A stretch of DNA of 64,000 bases. Origin: Ooceraea biroi. Taxonomy: Eukaryota > Arthropoda > Insecta > Hymenoptera > Formicidae. The stretch covers positions 4,960,001 to 5,024,000 of the forward strand of contig NC_039517.1 in NCBI RefSeq assembly GCF_003672135.1, written 5' to 3'. Both the position numbers and the translations under genes were made by a program. The notes below the pieces were generated by a model, which saw only the letters and a list, made by a program, of their open reading frames with translations, was not told the DNA's origin and ran no database searches. Positions within the stretch are counted from its first letter, which is position 1; each line of letters begins with the position of its first letter. Shown here piece after piece: positions 1 to 11,737 of the stretch.

Positions 1-1
1 T

Positions 2-199
2 AGCGGACAGTCGGACGCGAGCGGAGGTATGACGGGGCAACAGCAAACGTCCAGCTCGCCGAACACTTGTTCGATACAGGCACGGATATCGCCACCGTCC
101 TCGAGCGACGTGACAATCGGCGAACTCGCCGGCTACTTCGAGGAGTTTGTCCATATTCCAAAGAAGATGTCGCACATGGCGGAGATGATGTACACTTAA
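2..199 (+). CDS. OSER1: C-terminal exon of an OSER1-like protein (partial, 5' part outside window)
   Basis: An open frame runs from the window edge to TAA at 197-199 and encodes about 65 residues. It is Ser/Thr/Gln-rich at first and ends in a compact motif, DVTIGELAGYFEEF followed by IPKKMSHMAEMMYT. From memory, this matches the conserved C-terminus of the oxidative stress-responsive serine-rich protein 1 family (OSER1, DUF776), a small FOXO-linked stress factor thought to act in the nucleus or cytoplasm. The exon's acceptor and all upstream exons lie outside the window, so length and start cannot be judged. The ATG at 67 is in another frame and is spurious. A transposon remnant begins 116 bp after the stop, so the 3' UTR may run into it. 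The coding call is fairly sure; the family name rests on the C-terminal motif alone. Confidence 0.65.
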   Translation, partial: SGQSDASGGMTGQQQTSSSPNTCSIQARISPPSSSDVTIGELAGYFEEFVHIPKKMSHMAEMMYT

Positions 200-314
200 T
201 GATAATTGTAAAGTATCGAGTACGAGTCGCGGATATACATACATCCATACACCGGACATGCAGAGATCTTTCTTCGTACACAGCTGTCCCAGGCTGTGTA
301 TATATATATACATA

Positions 315-888
315 CAGGGTGTTTCCTAAGTAAGTAGACAAACTGAAGGAGGATATTCCTTGGCTTATTTTAAGAAGAAAAGGTCATATAAACATATGTC
401 CTAAACTGCTTTGTTTTCCAAAAAAAGTACATCACTGTTTTCGTTCACTTTTCGGATAGCGTGCTTTTGCAGTACGAGTCAACAAATTTCAACAGATCTC
501 AGAAATCGCATAATAGATGGATGTGAAAGAATACGTAACACTCCAGGTATTTTTGAGCGTGTACGTTAATCAATGGAAAGGAGAGTTGAGGCGTGTATCA
601 TGGCTGCAGGTGGACATTTTTCAGCAGTTACTGTGATGTTATTATTTTTCTCTTTAGTTACTATTTTCTTTTTCGTTATAATTTTTCTTTTTGGTTACTA
701 TTGTTTTTCATTTGTTTCATTTGCAATAACACAAACTGTTCTATAATAAACGAAAAGTGAACGAAAACAGTGATGTACTTTTTTTTGGAAAACAAAGCAG
801 TTTAGGACATATGTTTATATGACTTTTTCTTCTTAAAATAAGCCAAGGAATATCCTCCTTCAGTTTGTCTACTTACTTAGGAAACACC

Positions 889-891
<3 letters not shown>
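315..891. mobile_element. 577-bp transposon remnant with ~140-bp terminal inverted repeats and a transposase C-terminal fragment
   Basis: The left arm (315 to about 455) and right arm (about 750-891) are near-identical inverted copies starting CAGGGTGTTTCCTAAG, with one or two mismatches. TA precedes the left end; the right flank is TG within a TA tract, so the TA target duplication is imperfect. Between the arms, at about 505-640, one plus-strand frame reads NRIIDGCERIRNTPG, then an in-frame stop, then MERRVEACIMAAGGHF. That resembles the C-terminus of the DUF4817-type Tc1/mariner-like transposases common in ants. I infer an internally deleted, non-autonomous copy. Near-identity of the arms suggests recent activity or gene conversion. 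Confidence 0.8.

Positions 892-892
<1 letters not shown>

Positions 893-931
<39 letters not shown>
893..931. repeat. (TA)n microsatellite
   Basis: About 19 uninterrupted TA units directly abut the right end of the 315-891 element. A shorter TA tract at 299-312 lies before its left end, so the element appears inserted into an older TA repeat. Confidence 0.95.
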
Positions 932-932
<1 letters not shown>

Positions 933-1338
933 TTTCCTTTCCGCAACGGTAACGTGTATCTGTTTGTTATGTGCCTAATTTAATTCGCTAAATTATTTTT
1001 TGGTATTATGTGAAAAGAACGGACATTGGCAATAGGGGGATGTGGAAGTTCTTTCCTCGAAAGTGGTAGTCTTGAAATTATTGAATTAATTCACACGAAC
1101 GTACGGGAATGTAGTAACGAGGTCGATAATGTATTTTTCCTTCTGTATTTCTTTCTTCTCCTTCTTTTTTATCGTCTGTTTCAGCGTCTGTCTGGTTTCC
1201 GTAGTGTATAAAAGGGAAAATGGAATATCTGTATTTAAAAGAACTTTTGTATTACGAGAAGAGTAATTGGTTTTAGAATAAATCGCATGAATTGAAAATT
1301 GCGTTAAAGTATATTTTCATGTTCATTCGAGCGTTAGA

Positions 1339-1360
1339 ACGCACCCTTTTGTGGGTGCGT
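1339..1360. other. Short perfect hairpin, 8-bp stem
   Basis: ACGCACCC (1339-1346) pairs with GGGTGCGT (1353-1360) across a 6-nt loop. It looks like a terminator stem but lies in eukaryotic DNA, just outside the 1382-1876 inverted-repeat element. No function is assigned. Confidence 0.6.
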
Positions 1361-1381
1361 TTATACATCTTTGTGTATTAT

Positions 1382-1876
1382 CATTGACATAAGAATGTAT
1401 GGACGGAGCACATACTGCGAACTTAGGCAAGGGAGGATTACTGATAAATCAAGCGATTTCGTTCTCGATATCGTTTGGGTCCAGCATATCGAGTCTCTAA
1501 CTTTTAATGACAATATCGTTATCGTTACGTGTCGTTGCGCAACAACGACACGTCAAGGCATGAGTGTAATGCAATATTGTAACTGATTTAACAAAAGCTC
1601 TTTTATTTAATAATGTAGTTACAATTTTCATCAATTGATGTATTTATTAATAATAATATATGCGATATATTTTATAGATATTTCGATAAATTATTTTTAA
1701 ATTATCAGTAAATTATGCGTTATGTCTATAAGAATATGTGCTTCACGCTTTAGTTAGATGTCACTGCGAAGCCGAACACATCCGTCGAAATTACACGACG
1801 TGCCAGTACTCTCCCCTCGCCACTAAACTTGGCTTCCCCTCATAAAAGGCTCCGTTTATATATTCTTATGTCAATG
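1382..1876. mobile_element. Putative MITE, 495 bp, with 28-bp terminal inverted repeats
   Basis: CATTGACATAAGAAT at 1382 begins a 28-bp arm repeated in inverse orientation at 1849-1876, with 25 of 28 positions matching. No transposase reading is visible between the arms and no clean target-site duplication was found, so the superfamily is open. A perfect 11-bp-stem palindrome sits inside at 1527-1553. Confidence 0.6.
1527..1553. other. Perfect 11-bp inverted repeat with 5-nt spacer
   Basis: ACGTGTCGTTG (1527-1537) and CAACGACACGT (1543-1553) are exact reverse complements separated by CGCAA. It lies inside the putative MITE 1382-1876 and may be part of its structure. Confidence 0.7.
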
Positions 1877-2279
1877 GTATATTATATCATGTGGTAATAA
1901 TATAAGAGGATATGAACTGGATATTTTTTAAATTTCCATAGACAGGTCTCTATGTTATCGACATCTTAGGACGCAGGAGTGCTTTCGTAATATATAAGCT
2001 TGTTTAAATAATATAAGTGTTAATAATACATGTTTATTTATTCAGAAATTTATATGACAAATGTACAAATATTTTTGTACACAATTCTAATTATTGCTAT
2101 CAATTTAATTGCCTGATTGCAGCGTAATCTTGCCTTATTCTTCAGGTGAAACAATTTATCAACAAAAACTAATTTCTCAGTCGAGCATTTTCACTCTTTC
2201 CATTTTTCGATAACTGTTTCCCTCGATAACAGATGTATTAGCGTACCGATTTAGGAGCAGAGAGAATCCGTACTTACGC

Positions 2280-3380
2280 GGGGGATTAGTCACCCCCGAC
2301 TAGTGTCTGCGTGCGGCTCCAGATGACGCTAAGGGTAGCTCGTGGCGTGGCGCGTCAAGGAACGCATGCCGGAGCACGCGCGTGCCACGGTCACGCGTGC
2401 ACTCTCCCTAGGACAGTCGGCGACCAGTCAGCAACGGATCGGCGGAGGGAGAAGACAGGGTGGTAGGGAGCAGTGGAGGGAGGCTGGTTTTGACTGCCTT
2501 GGCAGGCTGGCTGGCGAAGTAGCGAGGGTTTTACCGTGCCGCGCAGCCACACCGGCCACTGCGACGGCCGCGGCAGCGGAGCGGGCGCGCTTGTTCCTCC
2601 CTTGTTCATACGTTTGCTTCTGCGCGCTATCCTGGACGGCATCGCGATGTGAGGACACGCGGAGAAACGCGACAATCCTTGCCGACGATCGCATATAATC
2701 GGATCGCGGGATCCGGCGCGCGAAGCGACGAGTCGCGATTAATTGCCAACAGGGGTGAGTCGATAGCTCGCGCTCTATAGGGGAAGAGGAAGAGGGAGAT
2801 AGTAGGGCGGAAGAGGAAGCTAGAGGGAGAGAGAGAGAAAGAGAGAACGTACGGAAGGCTCACGTGACACGCAAGGGGTGCGAACTGTCTGACAGTCTAC
2901 GTTGAGCGTCTACTACCACTTGCCGTAGTCGGTTGTTGTGACTGTGACAGCGACGGCAGCGGTGGCGGTGGCGGCGGCGGCGACGGTGGTGGTTAGTGGA
3001 AGTGATCGCGGCGGTGGTGACAGCGAGGATCACGAGGCTCGACCAAGGGTAGTGGCGGTGCTGTTGTCCGGAGAGTAGCACTGCGCTCTTGCCATCAGCG
3101 CCGGAAGGGTAGGAAAGTGGCCCTCGAGGTTACGAGGCCAGAGGAGAAAGTGGGTGTTGCCGGAGCAGCGGTGGCGGTGGCGGTGGCAACGACGACGACG
3201 GCGGGAGAAACGCCCGGGTCCTGCGGGACGTCGCCGGAAGTCCGGGGTGCTTCTCGTGACAAGGAGGCAAAGCGGGAGGAAAACACGACCGGAAGGATGC
3301 TGGTCGGTTGTCGATCCTGGTGTCGATGTTGTCAGCTCGTTGCTGGCCTCGTTCTCATCGACGACCTCGTGCCTCGTAAG
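2280..3380 (+). promoter_or_regulatory. GC-rich CpG island, probable promoter and 5' leader exon(s) of a plus-strand gene
   Basis: Base composition changes sharply here from AT-rich flanks to CpG- and GC-rich DNA with GGC/GGT trinucleotide runs (about 2950-2996 and 3168-3210). There are good plus-strand splice donors, GTGAGT at about 2754 and GTAAGT at about 3376, and an E-box CACGTG at about 2863. Open frames on both strands are low-complexity R/A/G-rich translations without recognisable domains, so I treat the region as untranslated. The next well-supported plus-strand exon is the FAM135 leader at 25799, so this may be its distal first exon, leaving a ~22-kb first intron. That link is inference; another gene or a non-coding RNA is possible. 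Confidence 0.45.
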
Positions 3381-6300
3381 TAACGTGTGTCGAGTGTTCC
3401 CTTCCGCTTCCACGGTTGTGCAATGCATGTCGTACGCTTCCTCGTCATCGTGTACACGTACATGGGTCACATGTACGCGAACCTACAAGTTCACCCCGCA
3501 AATGAATCATCCAACAGCGTACTTTCAGTACGGAATTATCCTCTTAAAAGTACTTAGGCAGGGAAGAGGAAGGGGAGGAGTTTTGATGTCTGCGTGACAT
3601 CATTCTTGAAACGTTTACGTTTCCTTCATAATAGTTGTTTCCTCCACGTCGTTCGCTCTCGTGCGACGAGATCGTTTTGGACATTATGTCCCGGATCTTT
3701 TCGCGTTTCCTGAACGATATTGTTCGCCGATGTAATGAAAAAGCGCACTTGCGCAGCCTTGCGCTTGAAACCGCGGGGAAATAGAGGTCGGATGCAAATT
3801 ATTGTACGTCGAGCATGAACGGGGGGAGGCAGTACGCGCCGGGCACGGTAATTGGGGCGAGGGGACGCCTGCGACGACGGGCACGCTCGGCGCGGGTGCG
3901 AGAGGGTCGGTCGCGGTAGGATATTGCCATCTCTCGTTTCCCTCGTGATTTCTCTCCCTCGCGCGCACCCCTCCGTCCCTCCTCCTTTCCCGTCAGCAAT
4001 TCTCCGCCATCCGCAATCTCATCCCTTTGTCTCCTTCTCTCTCTCCCCTTTTCCTCTCCCTGTCATCTTTTCGCTCTCTTGCTTGCTTTCCAGTAAACCC
4101 GAATCGTCGGTGCGTGAAGCTTCTTCCTTGTACGAGTATAGCGAAGAGTTCCACTAGTCAGCGACGAGGAAAGGGGTCATTGTGCATGATGCGTATGCAC
4201 GCGTCCTTTGCTCCTTCTGCACCCTCCTTCGCGTAACCCCTTGGTCGTCATACGCGAATATCGGGAGTAATATTCGAGGCTCGTCGACCCCTCGAGAGTC
4301 TTTCTCCTCTTTTATCATCTCCCTCTTTCGTCCCTGCCTCTACGTATGCGCTGGCCTCGATTAGTCATCGTTTAAGAGAGCTGTTATCGGATTATTCTCT
4401 TCTCTCTTTCTTTTGCTTTTCTCCTTTTTCCCCTGAGATTTTTCTGTCGATTTTTCTTCCTCTCATTTTCAGAAGGATGGAAGACCAACTATGTCATCGT
4501 GTGATGTCCCATCCTGAATTACGGCTTTTTAAAATTGATCCCTCCCCTCTCTCCCCGTTCGCCTTTTCGCTCTCTCTCTTGCTGTTATACAGCAAGAGCA
4601 GTCACTATTTCCGACAGAGTCGTTTTCTCTACGCGCGCACGTGGTTCGCTAAATTTCAGTTTGTTTAAACCACGGACCACCACGCGCGCGGACCGATTCA
4701 ATCAACTTTCCTCTAACGCTTCATTCTCGACAGTACGTTTAGCGTTACCCCGGTTACACTCGTACCTACTCCTACGCATTGTCTTGGAAATGGGAGAGGT
4801 TTTACTCGTTATAAATCTGATATTTCCGTCACCACCTTCGATCGCTCCGCAAGACAAGAATAACTGCGAATCTGGATCATTACTCCCTGACATTTCCAAC
4901 GTCTCGCTGTACCGAATTTGCTCTCCTCCTTCCCTTCGTCTGAAAGAGCTTGAAAGGGATTGAAAAGTTCGATTTCTGTCCGCCTTCTTTCATCTTGCTG
5001 CTCTTTTATTTTTTTTTCTTTTTTTAGGGAAGGGAGAAAATCTGCCTTGCTTCGATCGCGCCATCAGTGAGTCTAGACTCGTCTATAGGATTTCTGCTAC
5101 GTCGGTTTTACACGAGCCGGAAAAGTATGTCCCGCGAAATTGCTCATGACCACGGCATGGAAGGCGTCTAGTATGCTCGTTTCATAATTTAGCAAGGTTA
5201 CGGCAGCTGCCGACACGGTCGGTCCCGGTAAAACCACCGGTGTGTGGTTAAGGCCTGTAAGAAATGATCGATCATGCGATTCAACGATGCAACCGCGAGA
5301 GGCACGAGCATAAGATAATATCCTACTCTCGATGCTTCGCTTATCAATAATCTCCTTCTCGCGTGCGTGCCGCTACGATAATCGAAACCGATTGTACGGC
5401 TGCGGCATTCCGAGTACTTAATAAAATATGTAGACACAGCCTATGCTGGCATAACTATTTATGCCAACAAGAACAAGTTCTTAACGTAGAATTACGTAGG
5501 AGCTGTAGATGCTGCTTGCAAATCGGGTGCTGCAATAACTTTTTATTTCAATTGTGAGAATAACTGTATAATGTATTTGTTAATATACCTATTTAAGATT
5601 TATGCACTTTTGGAGTATATGTTTTAAAGTCTAATTTGAATTCAGAATGATTATCCGATGAAAACATTTTTAATATGACGCAGAATGATGACTCTTTGTG
5701 TAAACTGAGTGTCGTATAGTCTTGGTAATCTTGTTTTTTAAATTGAAATTGTTCAGAAGTTTCTGCGTTCACAAGTTTCAACGATAATGTCTCTTACAGT
5801 TAGTTTTGTACAGTTTCAAAGTACATGATAAAGTTTAACGAAAATCACATATTTAACGTACTAAAGTGCATATATAATATCTGATATATTATCATAACTT
5901 TATATATATATGCACACCCATACACAAATAATACAATTTAAATTTAATTGAAGAAATTTAAAGAAATTTGAAAAATTGAATAAATTTTAATTAATGTAAT
6001 TAAAAATTCTAATTTTTGTATTATATTAATATGTATTTTGTGAAATAAGACAAATGACGAGGAATCTTTAAAAACAAATTTGAAATCAGAAATATAGTAT
6101 TTATATTGGCATAATTAAAGCCTTATTTATTGCGATTGCTCCGAAAGCATTATTCATTTTGCGAATTACAGTCGTGAGAAGATCTAACAATAAATGACAA
6201 ATTTGTAATAATCATGGAATTGTAAAACAATCGCAAAGGTCACCGGTTAAATGGATTTATGTTGATGGATCGTAACTTGTTTGATGGACTTAGTTTCGCA

Positions 6301-9300
6301 ATTTACGTAGGTTTTCGGTATTATTTTCAAACATGCGTGGGCATTTCCGTTTGGTCACGTAATAATATGCATTGTGGATCGCGTTAATTTACTATTCACA
6401 TTATTGCGATCGCAAATTCGGCTTCTATATATTTTCCATAAATTCGGAGTGTCAACAAATTCGTTGTATGACGTGTATGACATTATAACATCATATTATT
6501 CAATAATGCTCGCTATATTCGTGTCGAGAAGCTTAATTCAACGTAATGAAATTCCGCTTTCTTTTTAGGACTAGAATATCGTTGAATATTCGCTTTTAAC
6601 ACTTTCGAGTGAAAATAAATAATTAAATTAAAAGTACCAATATAGCGTCATGATACATCACCATCTCTAGTAATATCTCTTTGAAGTCGCAAGGAGCAGA
6701 TTCCTATTAAAATTCATTTTCACGTCGGTATCATAACTCCATTAATAATTTCAAATATAAACTACTCGGCAAATGAGAAATATATTCTCGTAAGGAATAA
6801 ACGAAGTCGAGACACGAGTGTCAACCTTTTGATCGATCTTTATTAAATCGTGCCTCCGTCGAAACGGACTTTCACATTTCACGTCTCCGACTGTGATCCT
6901 TTGGTGCCATTTGCTATTCCATTATCGATTATACTGCTGTTTGACCAGTAGCCGCATTCAATTAGCGGAAACGAGCGGGATAAAGGGCACGGAACCAATC
7001 TCTAGGAAAATTCCATCTCGTTCCCGTCCCCTTCATCGCCGCTCTCGCATCCCGCCCCCTCCTACGATCGGTCGCGCGCGGTGCGATGACTTGAATGGCG
7101 TAACAGATGTGTCGCCCGAAGTTTGTAGCCGCGGATAGTGGGAGCCTGACATTTGCGAAACGCCACCGTTTTCAGGAAAAGGTCAATCGATACGGAGCAA
7201 CGCTCCAACGATGAGCAAGGACCGCGAGTGAGTTCAGGCCGCGTATCAAGTTTTCGAACGGCGCTACCTTCCACAACCCCCGCCATCCCTTTGCCAGTAA
7301 TACAATACAATTTGTAATTTGTATAAGTGTATTAGTATTCGTATAATTTGTATAATTGACAAAAAATGATGTATAATACTTGTATAATTCTATTTATCAT
7401 TCCTCAGGTAACTATTTAAGCAGTTATATCTTGAGAAGATAAAGATTTTACTGTAATGTACTTTATTCCTATAACCCATTTTAATCCAAGTTGTGTGAGT
7501 TATATAAGTAAGCACACCAAAAGCAAGAAAGTTTTAGTTACTCGTTGGCATCTCTTGCGTCTCTGTTTGCGTCCGGCGTTCTGACGTTACAATTAAGAAC
7601 TCGACTTCAAATTAATTCAGAGAGCTGTAATCAAGATTAAAGCTGAAGGTTTTGGCGCATCGTGCGCCTCGCCTCGAAAAACGAATTTTTGTTCGCCAAG
7701 CGAGCTCTGTCCCTCTGTTCCTCTCGTCGCGACAGGTATTTCGGTGCCAACGCGCTCGTATTGTTGCCAAAATGTCTCGGTAGCTGCTCTTGCAATCTTC
7801 TTTCCGGAAACCTCGCTCCCGCGAGTTACAACTTTCCTGTTCTCTCATTGTCTTGCCCTACTTCCGGTCTTAGCAGCAATCAGTCGGAGTGCTCTATCCG
7901 ACCTGAAATCTCATCTCGGGGGAAAAAAGCCCGGGTTCTCGTGTCATTTTCAATCTTTGATTGGGGATGGTCATTGAACCGACGTTGCTAATGCTCGCGA
8001 GAGAATATCAGAATGCAACGATGTCGAGGTGGTGGGGATGAGCGATGCGCTGACCGGGAAATGTTACATTTCTGCTGCACAAGATAGGCTGCGCAACAAT
8101 CGCGCGCGAAGGATATCTCGCGTATACATGTATCAGAGTACAGAGTCACGTAATACTAAGGATTTCGTAATTGACTATTTGCATTATTAAGTAATCAACG
8201 TTCCGTCATGCAAGGAACATCGCGATTATTCAATCGCAATTATTGACCGTTGAAATATTTCATCTTTAATGAAAAGGTTAGTCTACTCAGTAGAACTCGG
8301 TAGTCTACCGACTTCTACTGATGAATAATAGATGCTCTCTTCGATTAAGTATGATTGCCAAGGACTTTTTGTCTTCTCTGCATTTATTTTTTATAATTGC
8401 GTTTGCGAGGATTACATAAATAGAACGAAACCATTATAATTTTATGAATTTAATTTCGTTATTATATATTTATAATAAAAGAGGAAAATGATTAGTAACA
8501 ACAAATTATTAATAAGAGCATAAAATATAATAATTAAGAATAATATAATAATTACATTAATAATAAAATTTATTATTATTAATCTAATACTGTTATAATT
8601 ATTGGGCATAGATGTATTCTGTTGTTATTAAAAATAGATATTAATCGAAATAAATTAACAAGTACATGAACATACGAATTTCATTCCATTTATTTGATAA
8701 TAACAAAAGAATAATAAAATTATTATCAATAATAATAAAAGTAAGTAAACTATCAGATAAACAGATGCATCATTAATAATTTGTATCAACACATTAATTA
8801 ATATTAATAAAAATAAGAAATATTTAATAATATATTATATATTAGTTATTTTTGATAACGCGTGGCATTTGCTCTGGAAACAAGAGCGATTGCAACAGTT
8901 AGGAATTGACAGACCCTCTCCAGGTTAGGGGTGTATTGATCTCGGCAATTCGAATCGCGGGCACCGATAGATCGCGACGCGTCAGCAAATCGACGTGGGC
9001 CATGACTCGCTCGACGAGCAGCAGCCCGGGAAATAATGAGCGGCAATGCGGTTTAGAGGAGTAACCCGGGCCACGATGTAGTAAATCCTTGGCTCGTTGC
9101 ACCGCGGTGATTAGCGAGCAAATTGCGCCGGAGCTCGGCTCGGCCCGAACAATTTCGCTTGGAAATGGGATCCGGACGCGTGCGGGATTGCGATCGTCGT
9201 GAGGAAAGAATCGCGACTCGATCTGATGCGTCCATTTGTATGCGCGATTTCGTGCATTACGTTTGCGCGGAGTGTTCCCCGGATCCCCGGTCGAAATTTT

Positions 9301-11625
9301 CATTTCAAGAGCGAGCACTCTTATGTATCCACGCATGCACAGTCGCTCGACCGATGGCGACTTAAATATCGAAAGAAATAGAATTCTAATTGAGCAATAT
9401 GGTCTCTTGTTCTTCATCTACACTCTGGAATTTTAAGTAGAAAAACATTTTGATTTCACTTCGAATAAGCTGACATTTCTCAAGAAGAATTTCAGTTGCA
9501 AAGTGGAATTGAAATCTCAAAGAGATTCAAAGGCGGGCTTCCGGTCAGAAGCGCACGAAGGTGTACGAGGTGTGCACTTCCTTGCGAGACGCCTTGTGAT
9601 TTACGTCGTCTGGCCTGCGATACTTAAAACTTACAACCTCGATTATTAAAATGAATTACTCGTAAGATTTAGCCGTAAGCGACCGGAAGGGCGCGGGATT
9701 TACCGCCACCCTTTATCGTTATGCACGCAAAAAAAAAGAAAAAGAGAGAGAAAAAGCGATATGCGTGTACGAAGCTTACCCCGATCATTATCACAGACCT
9801 TCGATACGTTCGCGACCTGGCTGGCTCAAGGGGCAGGTGGCGGGAGGGAAAAGAGTTCCGATTTGCTCGCGACAATAAAGACTGCTTTATCGTCTTGCCG
9901 GGGTGAAATTTCTCGAGCACGCTCGCGTGGTTGTTGAACCATCACGGTAGCTTTATCGGTATGGGGAAAGGGTTGCGACTGGAAAACACGTGCACGCGGA
10001 TATACGAGCGCACATGTATGTTACATGAGCGTGAGCGTTACATGGGGTGCCCAGCTAGACTCTAAACTGGGCGCCGTGTGTAGCACAACATCTTGTTTTA
10101 TGGCTTCAAGTCCCAGAACATCATGTTTGCATGAAGCGTGGTTTACGGCTCCCCACAGGAGATTTAAAAATTTCAAGGTCATTAAAACCGTTAACCCTTT
10201 GGTTGCTATCGGTGCCTGCAGGTGCTCGACAATGATGGTCACCATGCACGATAAGTGCTCTGTGGTAATCGCACGCTGCGTATTATCAGCGCCTTAACTT
10301 CTTGCCTGACAATTTTTTCGAGCGCGAGCCAAAGTTGGCTGTTTCATTTGCGTGTTCGGATAAGCGGCTTGGTAATTTCGCTTAATTTTGTCAATTTATC
10401 AGATTCATATATTCTTTTTTTTTACAAGAAAAGAGAATTAAAAGAAGTGTAATATTATGTAGAATTTAATAAAAATAAAGAAAATTAAAAGAAAATAAGA
10501 ACTTATTAGCACTCAAAAATTCTTTTGACTGATGTCACATAATCCATAAATTACCCGCATAACTCATGAAAGCACTTTTTACATCATGATGACTGTCAGC
10601 TCATTGTCAGCCGTATACAGTGAGCATAGTTTCGCGCGAATGGCACGCAATCGAAAGATTAATAAAATTTGCAATGTGCTTCAGAATTATGGAACGGATT
10701 TGATTGGTCTTCGAAGCTCCACGAAACACGCAATGGATTGTTCGTACCTATATTGGTGAGCCTCAGTGTGAACACGATGTATCGCTTTTATAACGATTAC
10801 CAGAGATTTCCGTCGACAATTTACGTACATTTATTCGCTCGCCGAAGAGACGAGAAATTCTCGACGAAAAACGAAAGGTGCAGCAAAAAGGCACTATCCT
10901 TCGAACGGCTCGGACAGAACGGGAGAAAAAAAGAAGAATTCTTCCAGCCAATCGATTGCGAAGCAAGCGATTTTTTCGCTTGCTGGAGATCCTATGTATA
11001 ATCCATTTACATTTGTGAAAGGCGGTTCAAAGAGAGAGAATTACGGTATTCTTTGAATATCTGTAGATATATTAAAATTGATAAGTGATTAGATGATTGT
11101 ATCAGTGACGTAATTGCACTGAAAATAATTTATTTGTGTTTAAGTAAAATAGATAGATGTATGTATATGCGATAATATTATTAAATAACATTTCTTAGAA
11201 TGAAAACAGAAAAATATAGTAAAATTTTGATAATTTATCAATGCAAAAAAGGGACATCTATTTTATAATTATTATGTTAAATATAAAATTATATAAAATT
11301 AATAGTTATATTAATTTATCAAAAATGCATCACTAACCCAAAAGAGAAATTGTTGCATTTTCTCATCTCAGGAACTCTGGTCGTATTAAGCCGCCATTTA
11401 TTAAAGTGCACCGGATTTTTGGTGGCGGCTGTATTTTACTGGCGAAATACGCGACGATGAAATCTCCTCCAGCACTACCGGGTAAATGGATTTAACGTTT
11501 ATCGCGCTAACTCGGCACAATTCGCATTTTTGCGCGGCGAAGTGGCAGAGATTGTTACTAGAGACTTTTTTGCAATAGCGTGTCTTGGATGTGGCAAATG
11601 CTAAAGTCACGTTTACAACGGGCCC

Positions 11626-11737
11626 TAATGTAAATCCAAGATGCAAATGAGAAGGTTTTTGCGATATCGTATACGGTAGACGCCGGTGTGCTCTGTGGAC
11701 GAAGCAGCATGCTAATTTGCATCTTGAATTTACATTA
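11626..11737. other. Inverted repeat with 23-bp arms (22/23) and 66-nt loop
   Basis: TAATGTAAATCCAAGATGC (11626 onward, arm to 11648) is repeated in reverse complement at 11715-11737 with one mismatch. Each arm contains the octamer ATGCAAAT, a classical POU-factor site. The loop is long for an animal miRNA precursor. Confidence 0.65.

Noticed and set aside
2342..3600. Overlapping Arg/Ala/Gly-rich open frames on both strands in the GC-rich island
   Set aside because: Long frames are expected in GC-rich DNA; translations are low-complexity and mutually overlapping.
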